Source: Novosphingobium aureum (GTDB lineage: Bacteria > Pseudomonadota > Alphaproteobacteria > Sphingomonadales > Sphingomonadaceae). From it: a DNA stretch of 64,000 bases. The notes under the pieces were generated by a model, which searched no databases, had not been told where the DNA came from, and saw only the letters and a program-made list of their open reading frames with translations. The position numbers and the translations under genes were made by a program. The stretch is taken from contig NZ_JADZGI010000002.1 in NCBI RefSeq assembly GCF_015865035.1, forward strand, positions 310,001-374,000, in the 5' to 3' direction. Below, piece by piece: positions 16,788-25,170 of this stretch. Numbering within the stretch: the stretch's first letter is position 1; every line of letters starts with the position of its first letter.

Positions 16788-17810
16788 ATGAACACCAGCG
16801 ACATTTCCCAGACGACACCTGCCAGCGCCATGATGTCATCGGCCGACTGGCCCACTTTCGGCTGGGCAGACGACGTGCGCCCTGCACTAGCCGCGGCGAT
16901 GGAGAGCGGCAGGAGCGCAGCACTCGCAACGCTCTACAAGGTCGAAGGCAGTGCGCCGCGCGGTCCCGCTGCGCAGATGCTCTTCACCCTCGACGACAAT
17001 GGCGAGATCTGCGCCACCGGATATTTCTCGGGCGATTGCATCGAAGGCGACGTCGCTGGCCATGCCGCGCAGGTACTCGCCGAAGGCCTGCCGCGCCGAC
17101 TGCACTACGGCGCGGGCAGTCCCTGGATCGATATTCGCCTGCGCTGCGGCGGCGCGCTTCACGTCCTCGTCGAACGCATCGCGCCCGACTGCCCGGTCGC
17201 AAGCGACCTGCTGCGTCATGCCCGCGAGCGACGCCCGTGCACGTGGATCAGCGACGGCGAGCAGCGCCGCGTCGAGACCGGCGGTGGCGAACTGCTCTCC
17301 CTGAGCGAAGAACCCTTCACGATTGCCCGGCGCTGCGATCCGCCACGGCGCGTCATCGTCTCGGGCGGAGACCCCGGCGCCCTTGCGGTTGCGCACCTTT
17401 GCGCCCTCGCGCGCTTCGCGACGGTGCTGGTCCAGCCCGACGGTCCGCAACAGCCGCCCCCCTTCGCGCTCGACAGCTACTTGCGCGAAAGTCCCTCCAC
17501 GGCAGTCGAGTCGCTCGGGGTCGATCGCTGGAGCGCCTATATCGGCGCGACTCACGAAGACCACCACGATCTGGGCGGATGCCTTGCCGCCTTGCGCGGC
17601 GGTGCTGGCTATGTCGGGATGATCGGGGCACGCTCACGCGCGCCAGCACGCCTCGCCGCGCTCGAAGCCGCAGGAGCAAGCGCCGAAGAACTTGCCAGAC
17701 TGCGCCTTTCCCCCGGCATGACCGGCCTTGGCAAATCCCCGTGGGAAGTCGCCACCGGTATCGTTGCCGAGATCATGCAGGCGCTCAACCCGGCGCGCGA
17801 GCGGTCATGA
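16788..17810 (+). CDS. xdhC: XdhC family maturation factor for molybdenum hydroxylases
   Basis: A 340-residue XdhC/CoxI-family protein. The N-terminal XdhC domain shows ALATLYKVEGSAPRGPAAQM, and the C-terminal Rossmann-like domain shows VIVSGGDPGALAVAHLC and DRWSAYIGATHEDH. The end GMTGLGKSPWEVATGIVAEI is typical. XdhC binds and sulfurates the molybdopterin cofactor and delivers it to xanthine-dehydrogenase-family apoenzymes. Its stop overlaps the mocA start (ATGA). Likely clients are the 2Fe-2S subunit at 21.3 kb and the large subunit at 60.5 kb. Confidence 0.88.
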   Translation: MNTSDISQTTPASAMMSSADWPTFGWADDVRPALAAAMESGRSAALATLYKVEGSAPRGPAAQMLFTLDDNGEICATGYFSGDCIEGDVAGHAAQVLAEGLPRRLHYGAGSPWIDIRLRCGGALHVLVERIAPDCPVASDLLRHARERRPCTWISDGEQRRVETGGGELLSLSEEPFTIARRCDPPRRVIVSGGDPGALAVAHLCALARFATVLVQPDGPQQPPPFALDSYLRESPSTAVESLGVDRWSAYIGATHEDHHDLGGCLAALRGGAGYVGMIGARSRAPARLAALEAAGASAEELARLRLSPGMTGLGKSPWEVATGIVAEIMQALNPARERS

Positions 17811-18382
17811 GCGCAGTCGCGGCGGTTCTCGCCGCAGGCTCGGCCAGCCGTTTCGGCGCAAACAAGCTTGGCGCGCTGCTCGATGGCAGGCCCTTGTTGT
17901 TCCACGCCATCGAGGCGGCGCGTGCTGCGCCCGTCTCGCAAGTGATCGTGGTTGCACGCGAAGGCATCGACACCGGCCAATGGAATGGCGTCCCGCCTGT
18001 CTCGGTTCTGACAATCGAGAGCAGCGCGCTCTCGCAATCGCTCAAGGTCGCAGCAAGCCGGGCAAGGTCGCTGGGAGCCAGCGGCCTTTACGTGTTCCTT
18101 GGCGACATGCCGCGCATCCCGCATGAGCTGGCGCACAAGCTGGCACACGAGATCGGCGACAACTGGGCTGCAGCCCCGCGCCACCACGGCCGGCCCGGCC
18201 ATCCGGTCCTGTTCAGCGCCGCCGCGCTGCCGAGGATCGAGGGGCTGTCAGGCGATGCCGGTGCGGGAAAGTTGCTGCGCGAACGTTCCGATGTCGCCTG
18301 GCTGGACTGGCCCGATCCGGGGGTCACGCTCGACGTCGATCGACCCGCAGACCTCGAACGGCTGCGCGACACGCGAGGCTGA
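17807..18382 (+). CDS. mocA: MobA-like NTP transferase, probable molybdenum cofactor cytidylyltransferase
   Basis: A 191-residue nucleotidyltransferase with the MobA-type motif AAVLAAGSASRFGANKLGALL at the N-terminus (GSASRFGANKL) and FLGDMPRIP for metal binding. Downstream, GRPGHPVLF is typical of MocA/NicZ-type enzymes that make the molybdopterin cytosine dinucleotide used by xanthine-dehydrogenase-family enzymes. Coupling to xdhC supports this over the MGD-forming MobA role, which another gene at 37.6 kb covers. Confidence 0.82.
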   Translation: MSAVAAVLAAGSASRFGANKLGALLDGRPLLFHAIEAARAAPVSQVIVVAREGIDTGQWNGVPPVSVLTIESSALSQSLKVAASRARSLGASGLYVFLGDMPRIPHELAHKLAHEIGDNWAAAPRHHGRPGHPVLFSAAALPRIEGLSGDAGAGKLLRERSDVAWLDWPDPGVTLDVDRPADLERLRDTRG

Positions 18383-18427
18383 GAGCGCCCCCCGCACCCA
18401 GATCACGGCATGTTGTATCCCGGCGGC

Positions 18428-19000
18428 TCAGGCGTGGCCGGTCGTCGTGGCGAGCAACGCGGGGTCGATGCCCTCTGCCTGCCAGGCGGCCAGCCAGCGC
18501 TGCGAGGCGGGCATGTCGAAGATGACCTCGGCATCGCCTCGTGCGGCATACCAGCCGTGCTCGCGCATCTCGGCTTCGAGCTGCCCCTCGCCCCAGCCTG
18601 CATAGCCCAGTGCCATCAGCCAGCGCCGGGGACCGCGCCCCGCCGCAATCGCACGCAGGATATCCATCGAGGCCGAAACCGCGCAGAGCGGCCCATCCTC
18701 GCCATGGACCTCGATTGTGTCGCTTCCGCCCCAGTCGAGCGAATGAAGGATGAAACCGCGACCCGGTTCGACCGGACCACCGCGCAGGACCTCACGGTCG
18801 GCGCTGCCTTGCGGATCGATTCCCAGTTCGCCCAGCACCTCGTGGAACGTCACTCCGGCGCGTTCCTCTCCGATATTGAGCCCCATCGCGCCGTTTTCGT
18901 CATGCACGCACAGCACGTTCACGCTTCGCTCGAACCGCGCATCAAACATGCCCGGCATCGCCAGGAGCATACGCCCTGCAAGATAGTGTCCTTCGTTCAC
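18428..19000 (-). CDS. YqgE/AlgH family protein
   Basis: A 190-residue UPF0301 protein. It starts MNEGHYLAGRMLLAMPGM, then has VNVLCVHDENGAMGLNIGE and the GGPVEPGRGFILHS motif. The family is conserved in proteobacteria, its structure is known, and its function is still unclear despite the old AlgH (alginate regulator) name. It is divergent from the TonB receptor. Confidence 0.92.
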   Translation of the reverse strand: MNEGHYLAGRMLLAMPGMFDARFERSVNVLCVHDENGAMGLNIGEERAGVTFHEVLGELGIDPQGSADREVLRGGPVEPGRGFILHSLDWGGSDTIEVHGEDGPLCAVSASMDILRAIAAGRGPRRWLMALGYAGWGEGQLEAEMREHGWYAARGDAEVIFDMPASQRWLAAWQAEGIDPALLATTTGHA

Positions 19001-19178
19001 CGCCCCAGTCTACCGCCTTCGCCGCAATCGACAAGATCGACGAAGGTCCCGGAGCCTGCAAACGCCACGCTTGAGCCACCCGCACCGCCCCGCGCGTTCG
19101 ACTGCGCGATACGCAACATCCCATGGTTTCATTGCCACAGGCGAGCCGCTAAGCAGCGCGCGACGAAAGGAAATCCAG

Positions 19179-21251
19179 ATGCCCCGAACCGCCGCCAGCC
19201 GGCCCCGCCCCGCACGCAGTGCCTGGTTCGTGCGCCGTAGCGCCACGATCGCGGCGGCGACCGCTCTCACCGGCATCGCCGCCCCCACGCTCGCGCAGGA
19301 CGGCAACGACGAGACCCGCGCCGAGGCCATCGTCGTCACCGGCCAGGGCCTCGCCCCCGCTCCCGCGACGCCCGCCTACGACGTTACCGTGATCGAACGC
19401 GATCAGGTGCTTGCGAGCCCATCGGGCAGGATCGAGGACGTGCTGTCGTCGGTTGCCGGATTCCAGCAGTTCCGCCGCTCGGACAGCCGCTCCTCGAACC
19501 CGTCCGCGCAAGGGGTCACGCTGCGATCGCTGGGCGGCAACGCCTCGAGTCGCGCGCTGGTGCTGCTCGACGGGGTACCGGTGACCAATCCCTTCTTCGG
19601 CTACGTCCCGTTCAACGCGCTCTCGCCCGATCGCATCGGTACGATCTCGGTGACGCGTGGCGGTGGCATGGGCGCATTCGGCACCGGAGCGGTTTCGGGC
19701 ACGATTGCCATGACCAGCGCAGGGCCTGACGAGATCGGCCCGCTGCGCGGCTCGGCACTCGTCAACGACCGTGGCGAGACGCAGCTCTCGGCAACCGTCG
19801 CGCCGCGCCTTGGCGAGGGATTCGTCGTCGCGGGCGTGCAATGGGACAAGGGCCAGGGCTTCTGGACGACCCCGCGCGACCAGCGTGTCGATGCCAGCGC
19901 GCGCGCCGCCTACGAAAGCTGGTCGGGCTCGCTGCGCGCGGTAGCCCCGCTGACCGACACCGTCGAGATTCAGGCATCGGCCCTCGCCTACGACGATGCA
20001 CGTACGCTGCGCTTCGAGGGTGCCGATTCGAGCGCGTCGGGCCAGCAGGCGAGCCTGCGCCTCGTCGGGCGGGGCGAATGGCAGTTCGAGGCGCTCGCCT
20101 ATGCGCAGGCGCAGGACTTCTCGAACGTCGTGATCAGCTCGACCCGTTTCGTGCGCGCGCTCGACCAGATGAAGACCCCGACTTTCGCGACCGGCGGCAA
20201 GCTCGAACTGCGCCCGCCGCTCGGCGATGCCCACGTGCTGCGCTTCGGCGCGGACTTGCGCAACGTCGAAGGGCATCTCGTCGAGGCGCCCTACAGCACC
20301 TTTTCCGGCCTGCAGACCGCGTTCCGTCGCGCCGGGGGCAAGCAGTCCGACCTCGGGCTCTACCTCGAAGACGACTGGACGCTGGGGCAGCTGGTGGTGA
20401 CCGGCAGCGCACGCCTCGACCGCTGGACGATCCGCGATGGCTTCTACCGCGAGCTCGATGCCAGCGGCGCACTCTCGCAGGACACCCGCCATGCCGACCG
20501 CGACGGGTGGGATACGAACTTCCGCGGCGGCGTGCTGTGGCGCGCGAACGAGGCGATCTCGCTACGCGCCTCGGCCTATACCGGCCTGCGCCTGCCTACG
20601 CTCAACGAGCTCTACCGCCCCTTCGTGGTCTTCCCGGTGACGACCAACGCCAATGCCGCACTGAAGCCAGAGCGGCTACGCGGTTACGAAGCGGGGCTCG
20701 ACCTCTACCCGGCCAAGGGTATCCACTTGTCCTTCACTGCCTTCGACAACCGGCTCAAGGCTGCCATCGCCAACGTCACGCTCGATGCCACCACGCGCGA
20801 GCGCAAGAACGTCGATGCGATCCATGCGCGCGGGATCGAGGCGGGTGCCGGAGTGGCGCTCGGCCAGATCCGCCTCGACGGTTCGCTCGCCTGGACCGAC
20901 TCCAAGGTTGAAGCCGATGGTGTCCAGGCCGCGCTCGACGGCATGCGCCCCTCGCAGGTGCCCAAGCTGGCGGCCAGCGCCACGCTGGCCTGGCTGCCCG
21001 CGCGCGGCTGGCGCCTTGCCGCGACCCTGCGCCACATCGGCAAGCAGTTCGAGGACGATCTGGAGAGCGAGGCCCTTCCCGCCGCAACAACGCTGGGCGC
21101 CTATGCCAAGATCCCGGTCAACCCGCTGGTCTCGGTGGTGCTGCGCGGCGAGAACCTGACCGACGAGCGCATCGTCACGCGCGACCAGTCGGGCTCGATA
21201 GACCTCGGCGTGCCGCGCACGATCTGGGCCGGGATCTCGGTGGGGATCTGA
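19179..21251 (+). CDS. TonB-dependent receptor
   Basis: A 690-residue outer-membrane receptor. The signal peptide is about residues 1-42, ending APTLAQD. A TonB-box-like EAIVVTG follows, then the plug domain (about 55-165, with LRSLGGNASSRALVLLDG and GGGMGAFGTGAVSGTI) and a beta-barrel ending GVPRTIWAGISVGI with a terminal hydrophobic residue. GAAAGGAAATCC gives the ribosome site for the ATG at 19179. The next gene encodes a molybdenum-hydroxylase Fe-S subunit, but no substrate is implied. The size and plug suggest a cobalamin- or siderophore-type transporter. Confidence 0.88.
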   Translation: MPRTAASRPRPARSAWFVRRSATIAAATALTGIAAPTLAQDGNDETRAEAIVVTGQGLAPAPATPAYDVTVIERDQVLASPSGRIEDVLSSVAGFQQFRRSDSRSSNPSAQGVTLRSLGGNASSRALVLLDGVPVTNPFFGYVPFNALSPDRIGTISVTRGGGMGAFGTGAVSGTIAMTSAGPDEIGPLRGSALVNDRGETQLSATVAPRLGEGFVVAGVQWDKGQGFWTTPRDQRVDASARAAYESWSGSLRAVAPLTDTVEIQASALAYDDARTLRFEGADSSASGQQASLRLVGRGEWQFEALAYAQAQDFSNVVISSTRFVRALDQMKTPTFATGGKLELRPPLGDAHVLRFGADLRNVEGHLVEAPYSTFSGLQTAFRRAGGKQSDLGLYLEDDWTLGQLVVTGSARLDRWTIRDGFYRELDASGALSQDTRHADRDGWDTNFRGGVLWRANEAISLRASAYTGLRLPTLNELYRPFVVFPVTTNANAALKPERLRGYEAGLDLYPAKGIHLSFTAFDNRLKAAIANVTLDATTRERKNVDAIHARGIEAGAGVALGQIRLDGSLAWTDSKVEADGVQAALDGMRPSQVPKLAASATLAWLPARGWRLAATLRHIGKQFEDDLESEALPAATTLGAYAKIPVNPLVSVVLRGENLTDERIVTRDQSGSIDLGVPRTIWAGISVGI

Positions 21252-21298
21252 GCAAGACCGCTCTGGCCAGCACGCAGGCGAGCGCCTAAGGAACAGCC

Positions 21299-21913
21299 AT
21301 GTCCCGCCTCACCGTCAACGACCATCCGGTCGCCTTCGACATGGACCCGCAAACGCCGCTTCTGTGGGCGCTGCGCGACGCCGCGAACCTGACCGGCACG
21401 AAGTACGGCTGCGGCAACGGCGATTGCGGTGCCTGCATGGTGATCGTCGACGGCGCCGCGCTGCGCTCGTGCCTGATCACGCTGGCCGAGGCGGAGGGGC
21501 GCATCGTCACCACCATCGAAGGCTTGTCGAGCGATCGCTCGCACCCGGTGCAGCAGGCGATGGTGGCCGAGCAGGCGATCCAGTGCGGCTTCTGCACGCC
21601 CGGGATCGTCATCGCCGCTGCCGCCCTGCTCCAGCGCAATTCCGCGCCGAGCGAAGCCGAAATCCACGAGGCAATTCCCAATCTGTGCCGCTGCGGGGTC
21701 TATCCCCGGCTCGTGCGCGCTCTCGAACGCGCGGCGCGCGTGGCGCGGCGCGAGGAAACGCTGAGCGCAGCCCCCGCTCCGGGCATCGCGCCTGCCGATG
21801 CAGCAAGCGCGGTGCCCGCGCTCGCCCCGGTGGGCGCCAGCGCGCCCGTTCCTGCAAAATCGACTTCCGGGCCCGCGCCGCTTCAGGCGCCGCCCCCATC
21901 CGACAAGACCTGA
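21299..21913 (+). CDS. 2Fe-2S subunit of a xanthine dehydrogenase family molybdenum hydroxylase (IorA-like)
   Basis: A 204-residue electron-transfer subunit with two 2Fe-2S clusters. The plant-ferredoxin cluster uses Cys38, 43, 46 and 58 (YGCGNGDCGACM). The second uses Cys96, 99, 130 and 132 (QCGFC and LCRCG). Length to residue 150 matches IorA-type small subunits. The last 55 residues are an Ala/Pro-rich tail without known function. The molybdopterin subunit is not adjacent; a candidate lies at 60.5-62.8 kb. A probable operon continues into arsC 10 bases downstream. Confidence 0.88.
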   Translation: MSRLTVNDHPVAFDMDPQTPLLWALRDAANLTGTKYGCGNGDCGACMVIVDGAALRSCLITLAEAEGRIVTTIEGLSSDRSHPVQQAMVAEQAIQCGFCTPGIVIAAAALLQRNSAPSEAEIHEAIPNLCRCGVYPRLVRALERAARVARREETLSAAPAPGIAPADAASAVPALAPVGASAPVPAKSTSGPAPLQAPPPSDKT

Positions 21914-21923
21914 GGAGACCACC

Positions 21924-22268
21924 ATGAAGGCCACGATCTGGCACAACCCCAAGTGCGGCACTTCGCGCAAGACCCTCGCCATCCTCGAGGAGACCGACGG
22001 CGTCGAGGTCACCGTCGTCGAGTACCTCAAGACCCCGCCTAGCGCCGAGAAGCTGGCGCAACTCTACAAGGATGCCGGCATCACACCGCAGGCAGGTCTG
22101 CGCATCCGCGGCACCGATGCGACCGAGCGCGGATTGCCCGATGCCGACGACGCGACGGTGCTCGCGGCTATGGCCGAGGACCCGATCCTGATCGAGCGCC
22201 CGCTGGTCGAGACCGACAAGGGCGTGCGCCTGTGCCGCCCGCAGGAAACCGTCCACGAGATCCTGTGA
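21924..22268 (+). CDS. arsC: ArsC-family (glutaredoxin-dependent type) arsenate reductase-like protein
   Basis: A 114-residue ArsC/Spx-fold protein. The active-site segment is HNPKCGTSRKTLAIL (Cys12), followed by EYLKTPPS, and an ERPLVETDKGVRLCRP region near the end contains the conserved Arg. This is the Grx-linked ArsC family. Many chromosomal members (YfgD-like) are of uncertain role. A GAGGAGA ribosome site precedes the ATG. No arsB or arsR is nearby, so a dedicated arsenic operon is not supported. Confidence 0.85.
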   Translation: MKATIWHNPKCGTSRKTLAILEETDGVEVTVVEYLKTPPSAEKLAQLYKDAGITPQAGLRIRGTDATERGLPDADDATVLAAMAEDPILIERPLVETDKGVRLCRPQETVHEIL

Positions 22269-22381
22269 TCGCCGCAGGTTATGCGCGTTCGGCTCGTCCC
22301 GGCTGCCTTGCAATGGCCGCCTGAATCTGCCACCGCATGGCACTTGGATGACACAGTAACACCGCGAGGGTTCGCGCCAGC

Positions 22382-23020
22382 ATGAGCAGTACCGAGATTG
22401 CCCGAGAGGCTCTTCCGCAGAAATTGAAGCGGAAAATCAAGCAGTCCCTCGGCCCCTGGGGTGTCTTCATCGAAGGGTTCATTCGCCACCCGGTAATGGT
22501 CGGCTCGATCGTTCCTTCCTCCCGCTTCACCATCCGCCGGATGCTCGCTCCGGTAGACTGGGACAACTGCAAGCTCTTCGTCGAGTATGGCCCCGGGATC
22601 GGCACCTTCTGCCGCCCGGTGCTCGACCGGCTGGGCCGTGACGGCACGCTGATCGTGATCGACACCAACCCGGACTTCATCGAGTACCTGCGCCGCACGA
22701 TCACCGACAGTCGCTTCATCGCGGTGCTCGGCTCGGCGGCCGACGTCGAGGACATCGTGCGCCAGCATGGGCATGAGAAGGCCGACTACGTGCTTTCGGG
22801 CCTGCCCTTCTCGACCCTGCCCGACGGTGTCGGCCCGGCAATCGCGGCGGCCACGCACCGCGTGATCCGCAAGGGCGGCGCGTTTCTGGTCTACCAGTTC
22901 ACGCCGCGCGCCCGCGACTTCATGGCACGCCACTTCCGCCGCATCGACAGCGGTTACGAGATGGTCAACGTGCCGCCGTGCTGTCTGTTCTGGGGCTGGA
23001 AGGACGAGGACGAGGGCTGA
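22382..23020 (+). CDS. Class I SAM-dependent methyltransferase, PmtA-like
   Basis: A 212-residue methyltransferase. SAM motif I is VEYGPGIGTFC (about 63-73) and motif II is LIVIDTNPDFIEYL. The sequence starts with a basic amphipathic helix (LPQKLKRKIKQSLGPWGVF), as in membrane-associating phospholipid N-methyltransferases. SGLPFSTLPD matches the motif IV seen in PmtA-type enzymes. A phosphatidylethanolamine or aminolipid substrate is plausible but not shown. Confidence 0.75.
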   Translation: MSSTEIAREALPQKLKRKIKQSLGPWGVFIEGFIRHPVMVGSIVPSSRFTIRRMLAPVDWDNCKLFVEYGPGIGTFCRPVLDRLGRDGTLIVIDTNPDFIEYLRRTITDSRFIAVLGSAADVEDIVRQHGHEKADYVLSGLPFSTLPDGVGPAIAAATHRVIRKGGAFLVYQFTPRARDFMARHFRRIDSGYEMVNVPPCCLFWGWKDEDEG

Positions 23021-23043
23021 ACGCCCGCGCCTTCGGGACCGCC

Positions 23044-23087
23044 AACGAAAAGGAGCGCCGGACCATTGTCCGGCGCTCCTTTTCGTT
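23044..23087. terminator. Bidirectional terminator
   Basis: A perfect 19-bp inverted repeat (23044-23062/23069-23087) with a CCATTG loop. It is A-rich at one base and T-rich at the other, so TTTTCGTT follows the stem in both directions. It separates two convergent genes. Confidence 0.9.
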
Positions 23088-23112
23088 AATGCAAGGCCGT
23101 CCTTCGGGATCA

Positions 23113-23955
23113 CTACTCGAAGGTTTTCGCCTCGCTTCCCGGCATGCCTCCCGAGAGCTGCTCGTGCGCCTCGACAAGCAGCGCGGTCATGATCACGCTC
23201 GCCACCGCCCCGATCAGTCCCGAGACGATCCCGCCAGCCAGCGTGGTCGCATCGCCCGGCCCCGCGAGCAGGGCAACCGGGGTCACGACGAAGAGCGAAA
23301 GCACGAAGCTGAGCGCGAGATAGCCTGCGAAGAGCAGCAGGAAGAAACCGAGCAGGCGCAGGGCATTGCCTCTGGTCAGTTGCCACGAGCGCAGCAAGGC
23401 ATGGAGCGGATTGGCGATGCCGTCGCGCACGATCGTCGCGGTCAGCAGCGAGAGGCGGATCGAGGTATAGAAGAGGCCCACCATCACGAAGAGGACCATC
23501 ACCCCGCTCATCACACCGGCTAGGCCGGTCAGGCCGCCCAGCGCCCCGACGAAGAGGCCCGCGACGAGCATGATCAGGACGAAGGCAGCAAAATAGATCA
23601 GCGAAGCCGCGATCAGCGTCGGCAGCGAACGGAAGGCGGTACGGATCGCCTCGCCCACGGTCGGACGCCCCTGCCCACTGAGCAGCGCCATCACCGCAAG
23701 ATAGCCCAGCCCCTGCACCAGCGCACTGCCAAGGCTCAGCGCGAGGATCGAGCCCATGTGCTCGGCCATGACCTGCTTGAGCACCGCCTCGTTCTCGAGG
23801 TTCGCCATCATGACGGCCTGCACGTCGGCCAGAAACACGCCCGAAAGCAGGGTCGGCAGGAAGAAGAAGACCCCGGCCAGCGCGATCAGCACGTCGCGGT
23901 TGGCCATGACCTTGGCAATCCCCCCGGTCCAGGCCCGGTTACTGTCAAAACGCAT
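23113..23955 (-). CDS. Multi-pass membrane protein (glycerophosphodiester phosphodiesterase membrane-domain-like)
   Basis: A 280-residue protein with about six hydrophobic helices and a polar N-terminus (MRFDSNRAWTGGIAKVMANRD). The pattern resembles the membrane domain found in GdpP-type or YciC-like proteins of sphingomonads. No catalytic domain is fused. GGAGA lies upstream of the ATG at 23955. Role unknown. Confidence 0.65.
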   Translation of the reverse strand: MRFDSNRAWTGGIAKVMANRDVLIALAGVFFFLPTLLSGVFLADVQAVMMANLENEAVLKQVMAEHMGSILALSLGSALVQGLGYLAVMALLSGQGRPTVGEAIRTAFRSLPTLIAASLIYFAAFVLIMLVAGLFVGALGGLTGLAGVMSGVMVLFVMVGLFYTSIRLSLLTATIVRDGIANPLHALLRSWQLTRGNALRLLGFFLLLFAGYLALSFVLSLFVVTPVALLAGPGDATTLAGGIVSGLIGAVASVIMTALLVEAHEQLSGGMPGSEAKTFE

Positions 23956-24059
23956 CTCAGTCTCCAAACGTCGCGTCACGAACGCGCAGCACCGCCTTAA
24001 ACACAGGTTCGGCGCGAATGCACTTGATAAGCGCATGGAATGACGCCACGCAACGCGGC

Positions 24060-24758
24060 ATGACCAGCGAACCTTGTGAGACGGGCGGTTTCACTCTGCC
24101 CGGAGACATCGAACTGCGCATATCCCGCGAGCGGGTACCCTATCGCGAGGCCCTCGCGGAAATGAACGAGCGCAACGCTGCCATCGCCGCAGGCGAGGCG
24201 CGCGAGCTGATCTGGCTGCTCGAACATCCCCCCGTCTACACCGCGGGCACCAGCGCCGACGTTGCCGAACTGCTCGACCCGCGCTTCGAGGTGGTCGATG
24301 CCGGGCGCGGCGGGCGCTATACCTATCACGGGCCCGGCCAGCGCGTGGCCTATGTCCTGCTCGACCTCAAGCGCCGCGCGCGCGACGTGCGCGGCTTCGT
24401 CCATGCGCTCGAGGGCTGGGTGATCGACACGCTGACCGACTTCGGCGTCGAGGCCTTCCGCAGTGACGGACGGATCGGCATCTGGACCAGCGACATCGAC
24501 GGGCGCGAGGCCAAGATCGGGGCGATCGGCGTGCGCATCCGCAAGTGGGTGACGATGCACGGCTTCGCGGTGAACATCCATCCCGACCTCGCGCACTTCA
24601 CCGGCATCGTGCCTTGCGGGATCGACGAATTCGGCGTCACCAGCCTTGATCGTCTGGGCAAGGACTGCGACTTCGCCGATTGGGACCGCGCGCTTCTAGA
24701 ACGCGCACAGAAGTTTCTCGCCGCCCTCGAAAGCCCCTGCCCTCCGGAGAGCGCATGA
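24060..24758 (+). CDS. lipB: Octanoyl-[acyl-carrier-protein]:protein octanoyltransferase
   Basis: A 232-residue LipB that moves octanoate from ACP to lipoyl domains. Motifs: IWLLEHPPVYTAGTS (about 48-62), GRGGRYTYHGPGQRVAYVLLD, and KIGAIGVRIRKWVTMHGFAVN with the catalytic Lys. The Cys nucleophile is in GIVPCGIDEFGVTS. An ATG 42 bases upstream (24018) is an alternative start. The stop overlaps the next gene as ATGA. Confidence 0.95.
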   Translation: MTSEPCETGGFTLPGDIELRISRERVPYREALAEMNERNAAIAAGEARELIWLLEHPPVYTAGTSADVAELLDPRFEVVDAGRGGRYTYHGPGQRVAYVLLDLKRRARDVRGFVHALEGWVIDTLTDFGVEAFRSDGRIGIWTSDIDGREAKIGAIGVRIRKWVTMHGFAVNIHPDLAHFTGIVPCGIDEFGVTSLDRLGKDCDFADWDRALLERAQKFLAALESPCPPESA

Positions 24759-25153
24759 TGACCGATTTCCGCCAGCCCTGCGACCGCAAGACGGCGATCC
24801 TGCCACCCCTCGCCCTCCTGCTTGCAGGCGGCCTCGCGCTCGCGGGCTGCAACAAGGAGAAGGCGCCCGAGGGCCAGCCTGCCGCAGGCGTCGAACTGCT
24901 GCCGCGGTCGGTCAACGACGACATGCCCGGCTACGATACCGTGCGCTCGCAGGCCCCCTACGAGGACCCCGAGGCGGCCGAAGCGCTGCAACGGCGCAGC
25001 GCGGCCAATGCCCCCGTCGCTTCTCCTGCACCCGAAACGCCGGAGGGCGGCGAGGAAGATGAGGCCGGCACGCCGTCCCCTTCGCCCAGCACTGCACCGT
25101 CGGCGAGCGCGGCGCCCTCGCCCCCGGCCAGCCCCGGCCCGCAGCCGCAATAA
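24755..25153 (+). CDS. Small lipoprotein with acidic, proline-rich tail
   Basis: A 132-residue protein with a lipoprotein signal; the lipobox LALAGC puts the lipidated Cys at about residue 32. The mature part has a charged segment (VNDDMPGYDTVRSQAPYEDP) and a low-complexity Pro/Ser/Ala/Glu tail. It is translationally coupled to lipB, which may be incidental. No family recognised. Confidence 0.65.
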   Translation: MMTDFRQPCDRKTAILPPLALLLAGGLALAGCNKEKAPEGQPAAGVELLPRSVNDDMPGYDTVRSQAPYEDPEAAEALQRRSAANAPVASPAPETPEGGEEDEAGTPSPSPSTAPSASAAPSPPASPGPQPQ

Positions 25154-25170
25154 GACCGCGCCTGCCCCGG

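Noticed and set aside
21924..22268. Arsenic resistance operon
   Set aside because: Only the ArsC-like gene is present. No arsR, arsB or acr3 adjoins it, and many chromosomal homologues have other or unknown roles.
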